Part shown: in pieces, positions 1-9,894 of the stretch
Numbering within the stretch: position 1 is the first letter of the stretch
Layout of the letters: every line of letters starts with the position of its first letter
Origin: Ditylenchus dipsaci
Taxonomy: Eukaryota > Nematoda > Chromadorea > Rhabditida > Anguinidae
DNA: 64,000 nt
Direction: 5' to 3'
Assembly: GCA_004194705.1 (NCBI GenBank)
Contig: SADC01001193.1
Span: 1-64,000, forward strand
The notes under the pieces: generated by a model
What the model was told of the DNA's origin: nothing
Database searches by the model: none
What the model saw: only the letters and a program-made list of their open reading frames with translations
Made by a program: the position numbers and the translations under genes

Positions 1-712
1 TTTTTATGCAATAATTTTGCCATAAAGGGACCAGAAAAGCAGTTTTAAAGGGATTATGGGCTGTATTGGAGGGGAAGGGAATAATACAGGGGCCACTTTT
101 TTTAGCTGCTTTACCATGTTTTTCAACTCGGGCCGTGGCAAAAATAGACTCTATATGCATTTTATGATCAAGTGTACTTCTCGGAATCATGTCTAAGGTA
201 AGTGCGTGCGCGCATCTCTAACTCTCAAGCCCCCTGCGCCCCCTCGGGGGGCTTGGAGTTGAGATGCGCACACACACACATTAGACACAATCACTCGAAA
301 GCGACTCTGGATGCATGAAAAAACATGCATACCAGAGTTATTTATGCGGTAGGACCCAGTATTTAAAACTATGTTCAACATCTTTATTTTTTCGCCGAAG
401 AGCATTTACCCTCGTTTACAAGGCCGGGCCAGAGGCCCAGCATCCAAAAATTCAGCTAGCACTCAAACAGTGCTAGGGCAAGGTCTAAACCCGCGGTTTC
501 CACCCCGCTGATCCGCTTGGTCCATGAAAAGTACTCATACTTTATGCCTGCACCACAAGTTCCTGGGTTTGAAAGTACTCTTAGAGGCTTAAGGATCCCA
601 ACCATCTCGAGAAGTGGCCCCTGTATTATTCCCTTCCCCTCCCAATACAGCCCGCAATCCCATTTAAATTGCTTTTCTGGTCCTTTTATGGCGAAATTAT
701 TGTGTAAAAATG
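1..712. repeat. Foldback element (family A), left edge at window start
   Basis: The first ~105 bases return as reverse complement at about 608-712 (the GGGGAAGGGAATAATACAGG stretch against CCTGTATTATTCCCTTCCCC), giving a ~0.7-kb palindrome. Its middle (120-400) belongs to an interspersed family: the motif GGAATCATGTCTAAGG and the CTCGAAAGTGACTCTGGATG-like stretch recur near 8,760-8,880, 14,150-14,415 and 54,230-54,420. No coding sequence is convincing here. The element may continue to the left of the window. Confidence 0.75.
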
Positions 713-1060
713 GTTTTTGACCATCCCTAAAAAAGTTGGTTTTGGGGGGGGGGGGGTATATGACAGTAGGTCGATTTTTAGGGGGGAGGGGGTGTATATT
801 ACAGTAGCGCTTTTGGGGGGGGGTATATTACAGTAGCGCCCAAATTTAATGAGAATGTTGATAAAAATGGTCTTAATAGTTTATATGTGCAGCTCAAGTG
901 ACTAAAACCCCATAAAATCATTCACACATAAGCACCACGTTGTTTCCTGATGCTAATAATTTTTGCGACGAAACGTCCCTTACGACGAAACGGCTTACGA
1001 CGAAACGACTTCGCGATGAAACGGTTTTACGACGAAACGTCGCGTAGCCTACTACAGGGT
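713..1060. repeat. G-rich tracts and GACGAAACG tandem repeat
   Basis: Positions 745-830 hold three long G runs separated by near-identical GGTATATTACAGTAGCGC-like spacers. Positions 965-1045 hold about five degenerate copies of a ~19-bp unit around TACGACGAAACG. No gene is seen. Confidence 0.6.
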
Positions 1061-1962
1061 GGCTCAAAAAAAAACGCGGCCACTTGAAAAAAATTGCGTA
1101 CGCAGCTCCTTGCCACATCAATTTCCCCAGGAAAATCGATGGCAGTGGTTAAGCTACCTAGGAGCTTTGTGCTGTTTCTCTTTATCAAAGCCAGCATTGT
1201 TGAGGAGGTTTCCTAGGGCTTGCCACCCAAAAATCGGAAATCGACCGGGCAAGGGGTCCCCAAATGAGGGTGTCTAAATGAGATTGAGGGGTCCAAACGT
1301 CCCTTTTTGATAGGAGAGGGCCAAATGTCCCCTTTTAATAGGAGGGGCCAATGTCCCGTTTTATGTAGAGGGGGCCAAACGGTCGCGGGGGCCAAACGTC
1401 CGAGTCCGTCCTACACAGCCTTCAAAAATGAAGAGTGGATTCAGTCAGTGGCAGATGGGAATATTTTTCAATTTCAACGCCTAGTGGGGAGAAACTGACT
1501 CTCTTGACAGCGTACATTATCTATATACTTCCAAACTCATAATTTCTCAAAAACTTTTCGAACCTCATTCATGCTCCAACGTAGGACTGTCGCACTGAAT
1601 CCACTCTTCATTTTTTGGAAATAATATGAAAAAGTATATGTATAACAGTATTTCACGTTATTAACTTTGGCATCGTGGGGTCAATTCTGACCCAGATTGA
1701 TTTTTGACCGAATTGTGGCGATTGTACTTATCATTATATATTGATGTATATATTTTTTGTAGCATTTTTAATGCTTAATCCGTTAGTACCAATGATTACC
1801 ACATTAGTTGACACTTTTCTAAAAATTTAGCTACTTTTTGAACGGTGATTTTTCTATTTCACTAAAATTGTTCGTAAAATGATTGGGTAATATGATTGGA
1901 TAAATTGGGTAATAATTGGTTGCATCGGGTAAAGAATTAAAAATGAATTAAAAACGGCTGTA
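1061..1962. other. Non-coding stretch with mariner-like end
   Basis: Begins with CAGGGTGGCTCAAAAAAAAA, which resembles a mariner-type terminus; a similar AGGGTGGCCCAAAAAAA end is seen at 57,239. A short inverted pair (GAAGAGTGGATTCAGT at 1429; ACTGAATCCACTCTTC at 1593) flanks 1,430-1,610. No exon was recognised. Confidence 0.4.
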
Positions 1963-2358
1963 CCTGAAAACACCCATCAAAAACATTAAATCTCCCGTCA
2001 AATTTTCAAAACTTCTCGTCCTACGTGTATACTTTTTATTTATTTTTTTGCATTAGCATGTAGCCTGAATCTCTAGTTTTGAAAAGCTATCGACTAGGTC
2101 AATACAATTTTTAAAAGTGGAGAGCAATCAATTTTAAAAAAAGGTGTAGTTTTGAAAAACTCAATTTTTCTCCCGTTTTTCAAAATTGTATCAAGTTAGT
2201 AAATAGCTTATCAGAAACTAGAGATTGAGGGCTACATGCTAATGCAATAAAAATAGAAAATTTGAAAAGTATACACTGAGAAGGCGAATTTTTAAAAATT
2301 TGACGGGAGATTTAATGATTTTGACGGGAGATTTAATGATTTGACGGGTGTTTTCGAT
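1963..2358. repeat. Foldback with TGACGGGAGATTTAATGA direct repeats
   Basis: Left arm 1,963-2,100 pairs with right arm 2,220-2,355; the ends are GGCTG and GAGCC on the outer side. The right arm has two tandem copies of TGACGGGAGATTTAATGAT. Both arms contain the GCATGTAGCC(C)TGAATCT module that recurs in other foldbacks (13,240; 47,220). No target duplication is evident. Confidence 0.65.
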
Positions 2359-2453
2359 TTGAGCCCCGCACCGGCATGCGATTAGTTTTTGGCCCAGAAC
2401 TCTTTTTTATGGCTGCTCGTTGCAAGAGTTAACAGAGAGAACAGCCTTTCAAC

Positions 2454-2960
2454 TAGGCTTGGCAACGGGACGGGAATTCCATGGGAATCCCGCAAATTCG
2501 ATCCCGAAAATTTTGAAAATCCCGATCCCGAATCCCGCCGGTCCAAAAGCCAAATCCCAAATCACAATCCCGATCCCGAAAATTTTTAAAATCCCAATCC
2601 CGAATCCCGCCGGAACCCATGCTCGCCGGTTTCTCTCGGCACCATAAACATCTGTCGCCAGTAAGCAGCTCTTTAGTCATGCCAGAGACGTGTTTGAGTA
2701 CAGAAGGGGACAACTTGATGCGAAAAAAGCCGAACAACTAATTTTCTAAAACAAAGCTCTAGAATATGTTAACTTTACTTATTGATTAAATTTATCCGTG
2801 TTGCAATTGTGTGTTAAAATAAATTCTTTGAATTATCTAATCGAATAAATTCATTAGCGGAAAATCCCGATCGGGATCCCGAAAATTTTGAAAATTCCGA
2901 TCCCGAAAATTTTGAAAATTCCGATCCCGAATCCCGCCGGAACACAATCTGCCAAGCCTA
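2454..2960. mobile_element. hAT-like MITE with 8-bp TSD CTTTCAAC
   Basis: Direct 8-bp repeats CTTTCAAC flank the element exactly (2,446-2,453 and 2,961-2,968). Termini are TAGGCTTGGCAAC and CTGCCAAGCCTA, consistent with hAT ends (TAG...CTA, 8-bp duplication). Next to both ends lie iterated copies of ATCCCGAAAATTTTGAAAAT and AATCCCGCCGG. It is too short for a transposase, so non-autonomous. Confidence 0.85.
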
Positions 2961-3139
2961 CTTTCAACACTGGCTGAGCTGGCGGGAATGGCTAGGATAT
3001 TCGGTGCCAGTGTCTTCAGGCTTGGGTACGGTTTTGCATTGGCGCCGTGCGAAGACTCTATCCCCTTGAAGGCTTGTTTACTGACTACTGCCAAGAAGGC
3101 TTTAATATACTTAAATTTGAAGACATAAACTGCAAGCAA
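2961..3139. other. Sequence interrupted by the hAT-like MITE, possible old coding remnant
   Basis: Removing the MITE joins 2,390-2,453 to this segment with an open frame on either strand for about 60 codons. The predicted peptides match nothing I recognise, so this is only noted as possibly a retroelement or gene remnant. Confidence 0.2.
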
Positions 3140-3301
3140 GAGATCAAAGTGAACACTTAACGGTTGTTAAAATGCAAAAAAAAATTGAAAAAAATTTGCT
3201 GCCTTCATTTGGTTAAGTAAAAATCACCTATGAATTTTATGTTGCCGGTGACGGCACAGGAACTCGGGTTTGAGTTTAAATAGGGTAAAGTTAAGGTAGA
3301 A

Positions 3302-3603
3302 ATGGGGGGGGGGGGGGGGCCGATTCGTATTCACGCTTCTCGTATTTGATAAAACTCGTATTCGCAGAGCGTATTTGCAAAACTCGTATTCGCATTTTTT
3401 GACCCACTTTTTGTAGTCCACTATTTGGTGAGTTACCACTTATTCTGAAGCCAGTGAGATAAGCTACAAAATGAGTGATAAATTTCCCAAGAGCAGACTG
3501 CAAAAGTGGGTCAAAAACACAACGTCAAGAACACAACTTTGAATTCAGCGAATACGAGTTTTGTCAAATGCGAGAAGCGCGAATACGAATCGGCCCCCTC
3601 CCA
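3302..3603. repeat. Foldback with GGGGGCCGATTCGTATTC ends
   Basis: The left end (poly-G then CCGATTCGTATTC) pairs with GAATACGAATCGGCCCCC at 3,583-3,600. The motif ACTCGTATTCGC is iterated in the left arm. It sits inside the AAAGTTTAAATTGGGT minisatellite-like region that resumes at 3,640. Confidence 0.65.
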
Positions 3604-3639
3604 GATAAGGTAATGTTAATATTTAAATAAGATTCAAAG

Positions 3640-3870
3640 TCAATTTTAATTTTAACATGACCTAATTTAAACTTTAACTTAACCTGGAAAAGTGAATAAG
3701 GGGTAAAGTTAAGGTTTATTTAAAGTTTATTTAAACATTAACTTTACCCAATTTAAACTTTACAATGTCCAGTCAAATTTTTCCTTTAAAATTTAAACTT
3801 TAAATAGGGTAAAGTCTTACTTTAAATTGGGTGAAGTTTGACTTTATTTAAACTTTATTTAAGGTTCAAC
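3640..3870. repeat. AT-rich minisatellite, unit around TTTAAATTGGGTAAAG
   Basis: Degenerate tandem copies of TTTAAA(C/A)TTTA and GGGTAAAGT on both strands. The same repeat with the same flank (GAACTCGGGTTTGAGTTTAA or its complement) occurs at 3,255-3,290 and 8,400-8,656, so both tracts belong to one repeat family. Confidence 0.6.
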
Positions 3871-4296
3871 ACCCACTTTTAACTTTTTTCTCATATATTC
3901 ATGTGAATATGCATTTTTTCATGTTTGTGATCGTTTTTGTGCGATGTAAATTTTAGGTAGAATATAGTGTTTGGCAGTGTCCATAGTTGGGGTCAGCATT
4001 TTTGTTGACCCTGAAATGTTGATACTGTCTTCAACAATCTTTCGTTCAATATTTTGTTGGCCCCAATGTTCACATTTTGATACCCCTTTTTCACACATTT
4101 TGAAACCAAAATGTCTGTTGACCTTTTCAGTAAAATGTTGCCCTCTACCCCCTGAAAAATGTTTTTTGTTTTTCGGAATTGTGTTCGGAATTGTTTTATT
4201 ATATTAAACAATACACGTTAGCAAACCTCACAGGCATTAGTTTGCTCTTACAAAAAGACTCTGAGAATTTTTTGTCTTGGACCAAAGAGAATAAAA

Positions 4297-4868
4297 AAGG
4301 GTACTTATGCTGTTTGGGCCCGACCGTCATTTTTTTGACATTTTTGCACAAATTGTTGGGCCATTTTGTTGTGTGTCGTATTCATGTGTTATTTGTCTCT
4401 TTTTTCTGGTGCGTTGCTTTTTACCGCTACTGATTTTTCGGGTTTTCAGAAAATGGAAGAACCTTAGAACCCAAACAGCATAAGTACCGAAAAAAGTACC
4501 AAAGAAGCTAAATTGGTCCGATGAAACCTTCTGTGAATGGCTGCAGCACCTGTGACGTTGTATGAGTGCGAATCTTAAACTGTGTAATAAACCGTGTAAT
4601 AAAAATTATTTATAATATCTCTAGTCTTAACATGAAAGAAAAAATCAAAAAAATGACGGCTGGGCCCAAACAGCATACAGTCGACGCTCTTTATAACGAC
4701 TCGCTCTTTATAACGATCCGGAAAAAAAAACTATTTGGCCCTGAGCTAAGTCATTCAAGTCAAAACGACGCTCTTTATAACGACGCTCTCTATAACGACT
4801 CGGTTTAGCCGGTCCCTTGAGAGTCGTTATAGAGAGCTTCGACTGTAAGTACCTAAAAAAGTTTATTG
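4297..4868. repeat. Foldback carrying a nested pogo/Tigger-like MITE
   Basis: The left arm contains GTACTTATGCTGTTTGGGCC; the right arm contains GGCCCAAACAGCA-TA, then an insertion, then TA-AGTAC. The uninterrupted left arm is thus the empty site of the insertion at 4,678-4,845 and proves a TA duplication. A third partial copy, CCCAAACAGCATAAGTACC, lies at 4,470. Confidence 0.8.
4678..4845. mobile_element. Pogo/Tigger-like MITE a (word CTCTTTATAACGACTC)
   Basis: Flanked by TA (4,676-4,677; 4,846-4,847). Ends are CAGTCGACGCTC and GAGCTTCGACTG. The terminal word CTCTTTATAACGAC is repeated four times inside, always as this element's own version. The GCCGGTCCCTTG phrase near the right end is shared with other members (19,650; 35,490; 7,962). 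168 bp, no ORF. Confidence 0.8.
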
Positions 4869-5339
4869 TATTCTTGTAAACCACCCCCAGGTTACGTATA
4901 AAAGTGGTTGGCTAGACCCCGCGTGATAATCAAAATTTTGAGAAATAACTAATTGAAGTTTGAGATGTGTCCTTGACAATTTTAGTTTTTTTGCCTTGGG
5001 GACTAAGGCTAAACCAAAAAAGAATCGATCTTTGAAAACCAAAAGTTACCGTGCTTATTAAAGAGTCAAGAATCACGATTATACGAATGGTAGTCCCTTG
5101 AGGAAAATAATTTTTTTTAGAAAAGGATTCTACATTTCGAACTTCAATCTATTATTGCTCAAAATTTTGACTATTTATGCGGGTCTAGCCAACCACCAAC
5201 CACAACCTGGGAGCACTCTACAAGAATACACTAGTTTTTTTTATTATTTTTCGTCTTCAGAATCACAACTTGGATACTTTCCTTGTTAGTAATTGCCCCA
5301 ACCTACTCATTTTACCCCCGGTAAATCCCACTTTCACAC

Positions 5340-5700
5340 AAGCTACAAAATCCCTGTTACATATTTTTTTGAATATAAGAGTGTTGAGATATGGCCTTTG
5401 AAAAAACTGGGTGTCCTCTAATTTGGTATCCTCATGGGTACCCTAAATGGGTATCTTCGAGAATCCGAAATTTTGAAAACTCAGCCGAAAGTAATTGAAA
5501 ATCAGCTAACTTGTGCAAAATCATGTGCTGAACATGGTTTGATAATACCAAAACAGCAATTTCACTTGCCGGAACTCTAATCTGGATTAGTTTCATGCCC
5601 CGTGAGGTATCCAGGTGGTACTCAGGCTTTTGTATCTAAGTGAAGGTACTCAGGTGCTGGTACAAAGGAATGCCTCGGTATCGGTATCTAAGTGAAACTG
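5340..5700. repeat. Degenerate interspersed repeat
   Basis: Starts with the ACAAAATCCCTGTTACAT...GTGTTGAGATATGGC stretch that matches the hairpin core of the 13,153 and 21,905 foldbacks, then changes to a region sharing AGCCGAAAGTAAT and AATACCAAAACA with 25,145-25,220. No gene is seen. Confidence 0.45.
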
Positions 5701-5711
5701 CCTGCGCAATA

Positions 5712-6187
5712 CCGTCGAACCTCGATATAACGAAACCTTTGATATAACGAACCCCTCGGCTCAATTTGGTTGGATTTGACTAAAACATAATCCAGTTGAC
5801 CCTTGATGTAACGAACGCTCGATACAACGAAACCTTCGATATAACGAACATTTTTTCAAAATTTTGCAGACGAACATACCCTTGGTACAACGAAGCCTTC
5901 TATATGACTAACATTTTTCGAAAATGTTGCATAGAAAAGTGTCAATGCAACTAAACTTTCGAACTAAAGAGTGAGAGCACATTAGAAAGGGCGGTAATTA
6001 GAGGAAATACCGCATTGATGATAGAACGACATGCATTTACTTGCGCAATATTAGACGAATGCAGTAAAACCTCGATACAACAAACCCTTTATTTAGTTTT
6101 GGTTGCAATACCTCGATATAACGAACCTTCGATATAACAAACATTTTTTCCGTCCCCTAGAGGGTTCGTTATATCGAGATTCGACTG
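5712..6187. mobile_element. Pogo/Tigger-like MITE b (word CTCGATATAACGAA)
   Basis: TA at both sides (5,710-5,711; 6,188-6,189); ends CCGTCGAACCTCGATATAAC and GTTATATCGAGATTCGACTG. Some nine copies of a CTCGATATAACGAA-like word occur inside. 476 bp, no transposase. Confidence 0.8.
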
Positions 6188-6448
6188 TAGTAGCCAAGGT
6201 ATTGGTACCCAATGCTCAGGTGTTTTAAGACAATGGAGATATCTGGATATGAATGGATACTTCTGATCAATAGATACCCCGGCTGATAGATGGAAATAAG
6301 GAAGTTAAATGTTTTGGTCCAATGAATCCATATGAGGATTAAAGTGGTGAGTCTGCATGTCCACCCGGGACGAATTTTTTTCTTATGCTCTGCTTCAAAA
6401 ATCTTTTTTTGTGCACTATTCCGATAATCTAAAAACAGTTTGGAGGTA

Positions 6449-7585
6449 CAGTAGCGGCCAAAAAAATGCACCAAGGGTGTAATTTTTAAAAATTGTATGT
6501 CTTGCAGTGATTTTTTTCACATTATCAAAAAACGAGTAGAGCCATTTTGTAGCATTTTTAATGCTCTTTCAAATGCGCTAGAGATTCCTGCGCAAATATA
6601 ATTCGATAAACTCTAAAAAGTCGTTTTTATGCCATGACTTCGATTTTCAGCGGCCAAAAAAATGCACCAAATGACATTATATCTGTTTTCTTCCTTGTTT
6701 TTATTTACTTCGTTTCTATTTTTGTACTTTTTGTAAGCCCTCTTCCTTAGCTACAATTAGGTAGGTAAAACTTATTTTTTGATTATTCTAGGAAAATTTA
6801 TGACCATCAACATAAAAGCGTCGATTTCTAGTCAAAATAAAGAAAAATCTAAGGAAAATGACTGTTTGGCCACATAAATAATAGCTTTTCTCAATACTTG
6901 TCGATGAAAAGATGACATCTATTGCACTATTCGAAAGCTCTTTGATTTATCTACAAAATAACATGTCAAAAAAGCCCCTGTTTTTGCTTTATTTTTAGCC
7001 TTTTTGTCTTGTCTAAATTCAACCGTCTGTTTCTCAGCCCTGTATTTTTATAAAACAATAGTCGACATGTTATTTTGTAGATAAATCAAAGAGCTTTCGA
7101 ATAGTGCAATAGATGTCATCTTTTCATCGACAAGTATTGAGAAAAGCTATTATTTATGTGGCCAAACAGTCATTTTCCTTAGATTTTTCTTTATTTTGAC
7201 TAGAAATCGACGCTTTTATGTTGATGGTCATAAATTTTCCTAGAATAATCAAAAAAATAAGTTTTACCTACCTAATTGTAGCTAAGGAAGAGGGCTTACA
7301 AAAAGTACAAAAATAGAAACGAAGTAAATAAAAACAAGGAAGAAAACAGATATAATGTCATTTGGTGCATTTTTTTGGCCGCTGAAAATCGAAGTCATGG
7401 CATAAAAACGACTTTTTAGAGTTTATCGAATTATATTTGCGCAGGAATCTCTAGCGCATTTGAAAGAGCATTAAAAATGCTACAAAATGGCTCTACTCGT
7501 TTTTTGATAATGTGAAAAAAATCACTGCAAGACATACAATTTTTAAAAATTACACCCTTGGTGCATTTTTTTTTGGCCGCTACTG
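6449..7585. mobile_element. Tc1-like palindromic MITE, 1.14 kb
   Basis: Flanked by TA. The ends CAGTAGCGGCCAAAAAAATG and CATTTTTTTTGGCCGCTACTG fit the Tc1/IS630 terminus pattern (CAGT-GG-CAAAA). The arms are nearly identical for over 500 bp, leaving only a short centre near 7,000-7,060. Part of the arm (AATGACTGTTTGGCCA and neighbours) is shared with the element at 10,244-11,441. No transposase. Confidence 0.85.
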
Positions 7586-7927
7586 TAGAAAACTGTCGTT
7601 TGATTAAATTTAACAAAACTAAAAAAATAACATACAAAATAGCATTTTTACTATTATAAAGCCTTCTTAAAAGTGCTCAGATCAGTGAAAATAACAAGTT
7701 TTTAGAAACCGGAAAAAACAAAAAATCGCAGCAAATGGACGAACACTTGGTTTGGATTAAGCAATAGAATTAAAGCTGAATTACAGACAAACATGCTAAA
7801 TTATAGGAGTTTTTTACAAAACAAAAAGACTAATTTCAAACAAAAATCGGATCAGCCATACTTGGACTACTACGATCATTCGGACTGTAGTAGTCAGCCA
7901 GTTGCTGTAAGAAATTAAAAAAAGTAG

Positions 7928-7997
7928 GGCATGACCTCGATATAAACGCCACCTGCTGGCCGGTCCCAAGGGGTGGCGTCATATCGAGGTTCGACTG
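7928..7997. mobile_element. Pogo/Tigger-like MITE c, truncated
   Basis: Only ~70 bp: ACCTCGATATAAACGCCACC on the left and GGTGGCGTCATATCGAGGTT then CGACTG-TA on the right, with the shared GGCCGGTCCCAAGG phrase between. The left CAGTCGA tip is missing. Confidence 0.6.
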
Positions 7998-9894
7998 TAG
8001 TACCTAAGTATTATTAACCACAATAATAGTAATTACTAACTAGTAGCACAAAAAATATCTCATAAGAAAAAAGAAGAAGAAAAGTACAGTTAAGTATCTG
8101 GCCACCTTACACAGCCCTTTTTTGGCCCCTTTTTACCGATACCCTTTTTACAGCCCTTTTTACGCAGTAACACTAACTATTATTTTTTATAGTGCTACTT
8201 GAACTTGAATTGCTTTCTAATCATGACAAAATAAATAACTTTTTGTAGAAACTGCAGAAACAATCGTACTGGTATATAGCCCATGCATAACCCCATTATT
8301 TAAAACGACGTGGCAGCCTAGTATGTAGGCTGTGGTGGTGCATCACTGACACAATAGTTCGGTTCTGCCTGGCAACCGACCTACTTTTTGAAGCTTGAAT
8401 TGGGTAAAATCCAAGTTTAAATTGGGTAAAGTTAAACTTTAAACCGGGTAGAAACCATGTTTAAATAGGGTAAAATTAAACTTTAATTAAGGTAAAAGTA
8501 AAGTTTAATTAGAATAAAGTTAAAGTTTAAAGTGGGTAAGGTTAAACGTTAAATAGGGTCATGTTAAGGTACTAGGTTGTCGTTTTTAAAGTTAAATAGT
8601 TGCTCGAATTAAAGTTTAACATGACCCAATTTAAACTCAAACCCGAGTTCCTGTGGGTGCGGACCGAAAAATACCTGCACCGGCACTGGCAGGTGCCGTT
8701 GCAGGTCGGTGCCGCACCGGTGCCGGTGCGGCACCGGAGCTGTTACATCACTGACGCACACCCACATACCGCAGACACAAATCACTCGAAAGTGACTCTG
8801 GATGCATGAAAAAGGATGCAAACCAGATTTATTTATGCGGTAGGCCCCAGTATTCAAAACTATGTTCAACATCTTCTTGTTAGTGGGCCCTGTGTGATTA
8901 GTGGCCCCCTTTTATTCCCTTTCCCTCCCAATACAGCCCTTATTCCTTTTTAAATTCAAAAGGCGCCAATTTAAAATTTTTAAATTTGACTAAAAAACCA
9001 TGATAAAAAACCCACTTGTGAATCGAAAATTCTTTTTTCTCAGAATCGAAAAAAACAGCCGGCTTTTTCATGAAATCGAGGTCGAGAAACACGAATATGA
9101 GGTTATCTCCTCCACCCGAGCACTCCCCGGACGGGGGGGATATCTATACTCAAGCCACAATTCGACCACAAAATCCCACAAAAACGAGTGGCTTCTGGAC
9201 GAAAATTCAGGTGGCTGTGGCTTGGTTTCGTAATTTTCTTAAAATTTTATAGGGTATTATTTTCTGCAAATAAAAATAATACTGCATAGAGCGCAAAAGT
9301 GTGCATCAGACACAAGCTTTAGATCACAGGTGAGACCGCGTTTCCCTCTTTTAGAGAGGATTGAAGAAGTAGCATGGCAGCCTGGTCATAGGTTAGACAC
9401 TTCTGGTTCAATTTCACTGGGTGTGAAATCATCGCAATTATTTGAAAATTCAAATAACGTTATTATAAAAAAAAGTCTGGCCAAAGTCTTGGCTGTATTT
9501 TCGTGCGCAACTTGCACAGATGTTTTGTTTAAATATTTCTTTACAGCCCAATAAAATCGAGCCAGAAACGTCCAACCTATGACCAGGCTGCCATACTACT
9601 TCGGTCTTTACAAAATGACAATTTTTTACAGTAGTAACGAAAACAGCCAATGCTGATCTAGCTTTTTAGTGTAATCTATTGTTCGTACTAATTTGTAATA
9701 GTTTTTTTTGTAAACCAATAAAAATAAATATGGCAAATTTATTAGTACTGTGTGCACCCACAAACATAACAAACAAAAGAAGTGTTTCAATTATTCTTTT
9801 ACAGAAAACAGCGAAAAATTATTGCACTTATCTACTTTTTCGCTATTTACCCAAAGGAATGTAAAATATATAGGCAAGTTGTTCAAAATTATGG
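7998..9894. other. Repeats downstream of Rab35, no gene
   Basis: 8,384-8,656 is the AAAGTTTAAATTGGGT minisatellite. 8,670-8,740 is a GGTGCCG-rich stretch. 8,755-9,235 is another copy of family A including the CACGAATATGAGGTTATCTC segment seen at 53,900, 56,230 and 60,555. 9,360-9,400 and 9,555-9,600 form a small inverted pair (GGCAGCCTGGTCATAGGTT). No exon was found. Confidence 0.5.

Noticed and set aside
2389..3139. Open frames on both strands around the hAT-like MITE
   Set aside because: They are created by the repeated CCCGAAAATTTTGAAAAT words; no recognisable domain.
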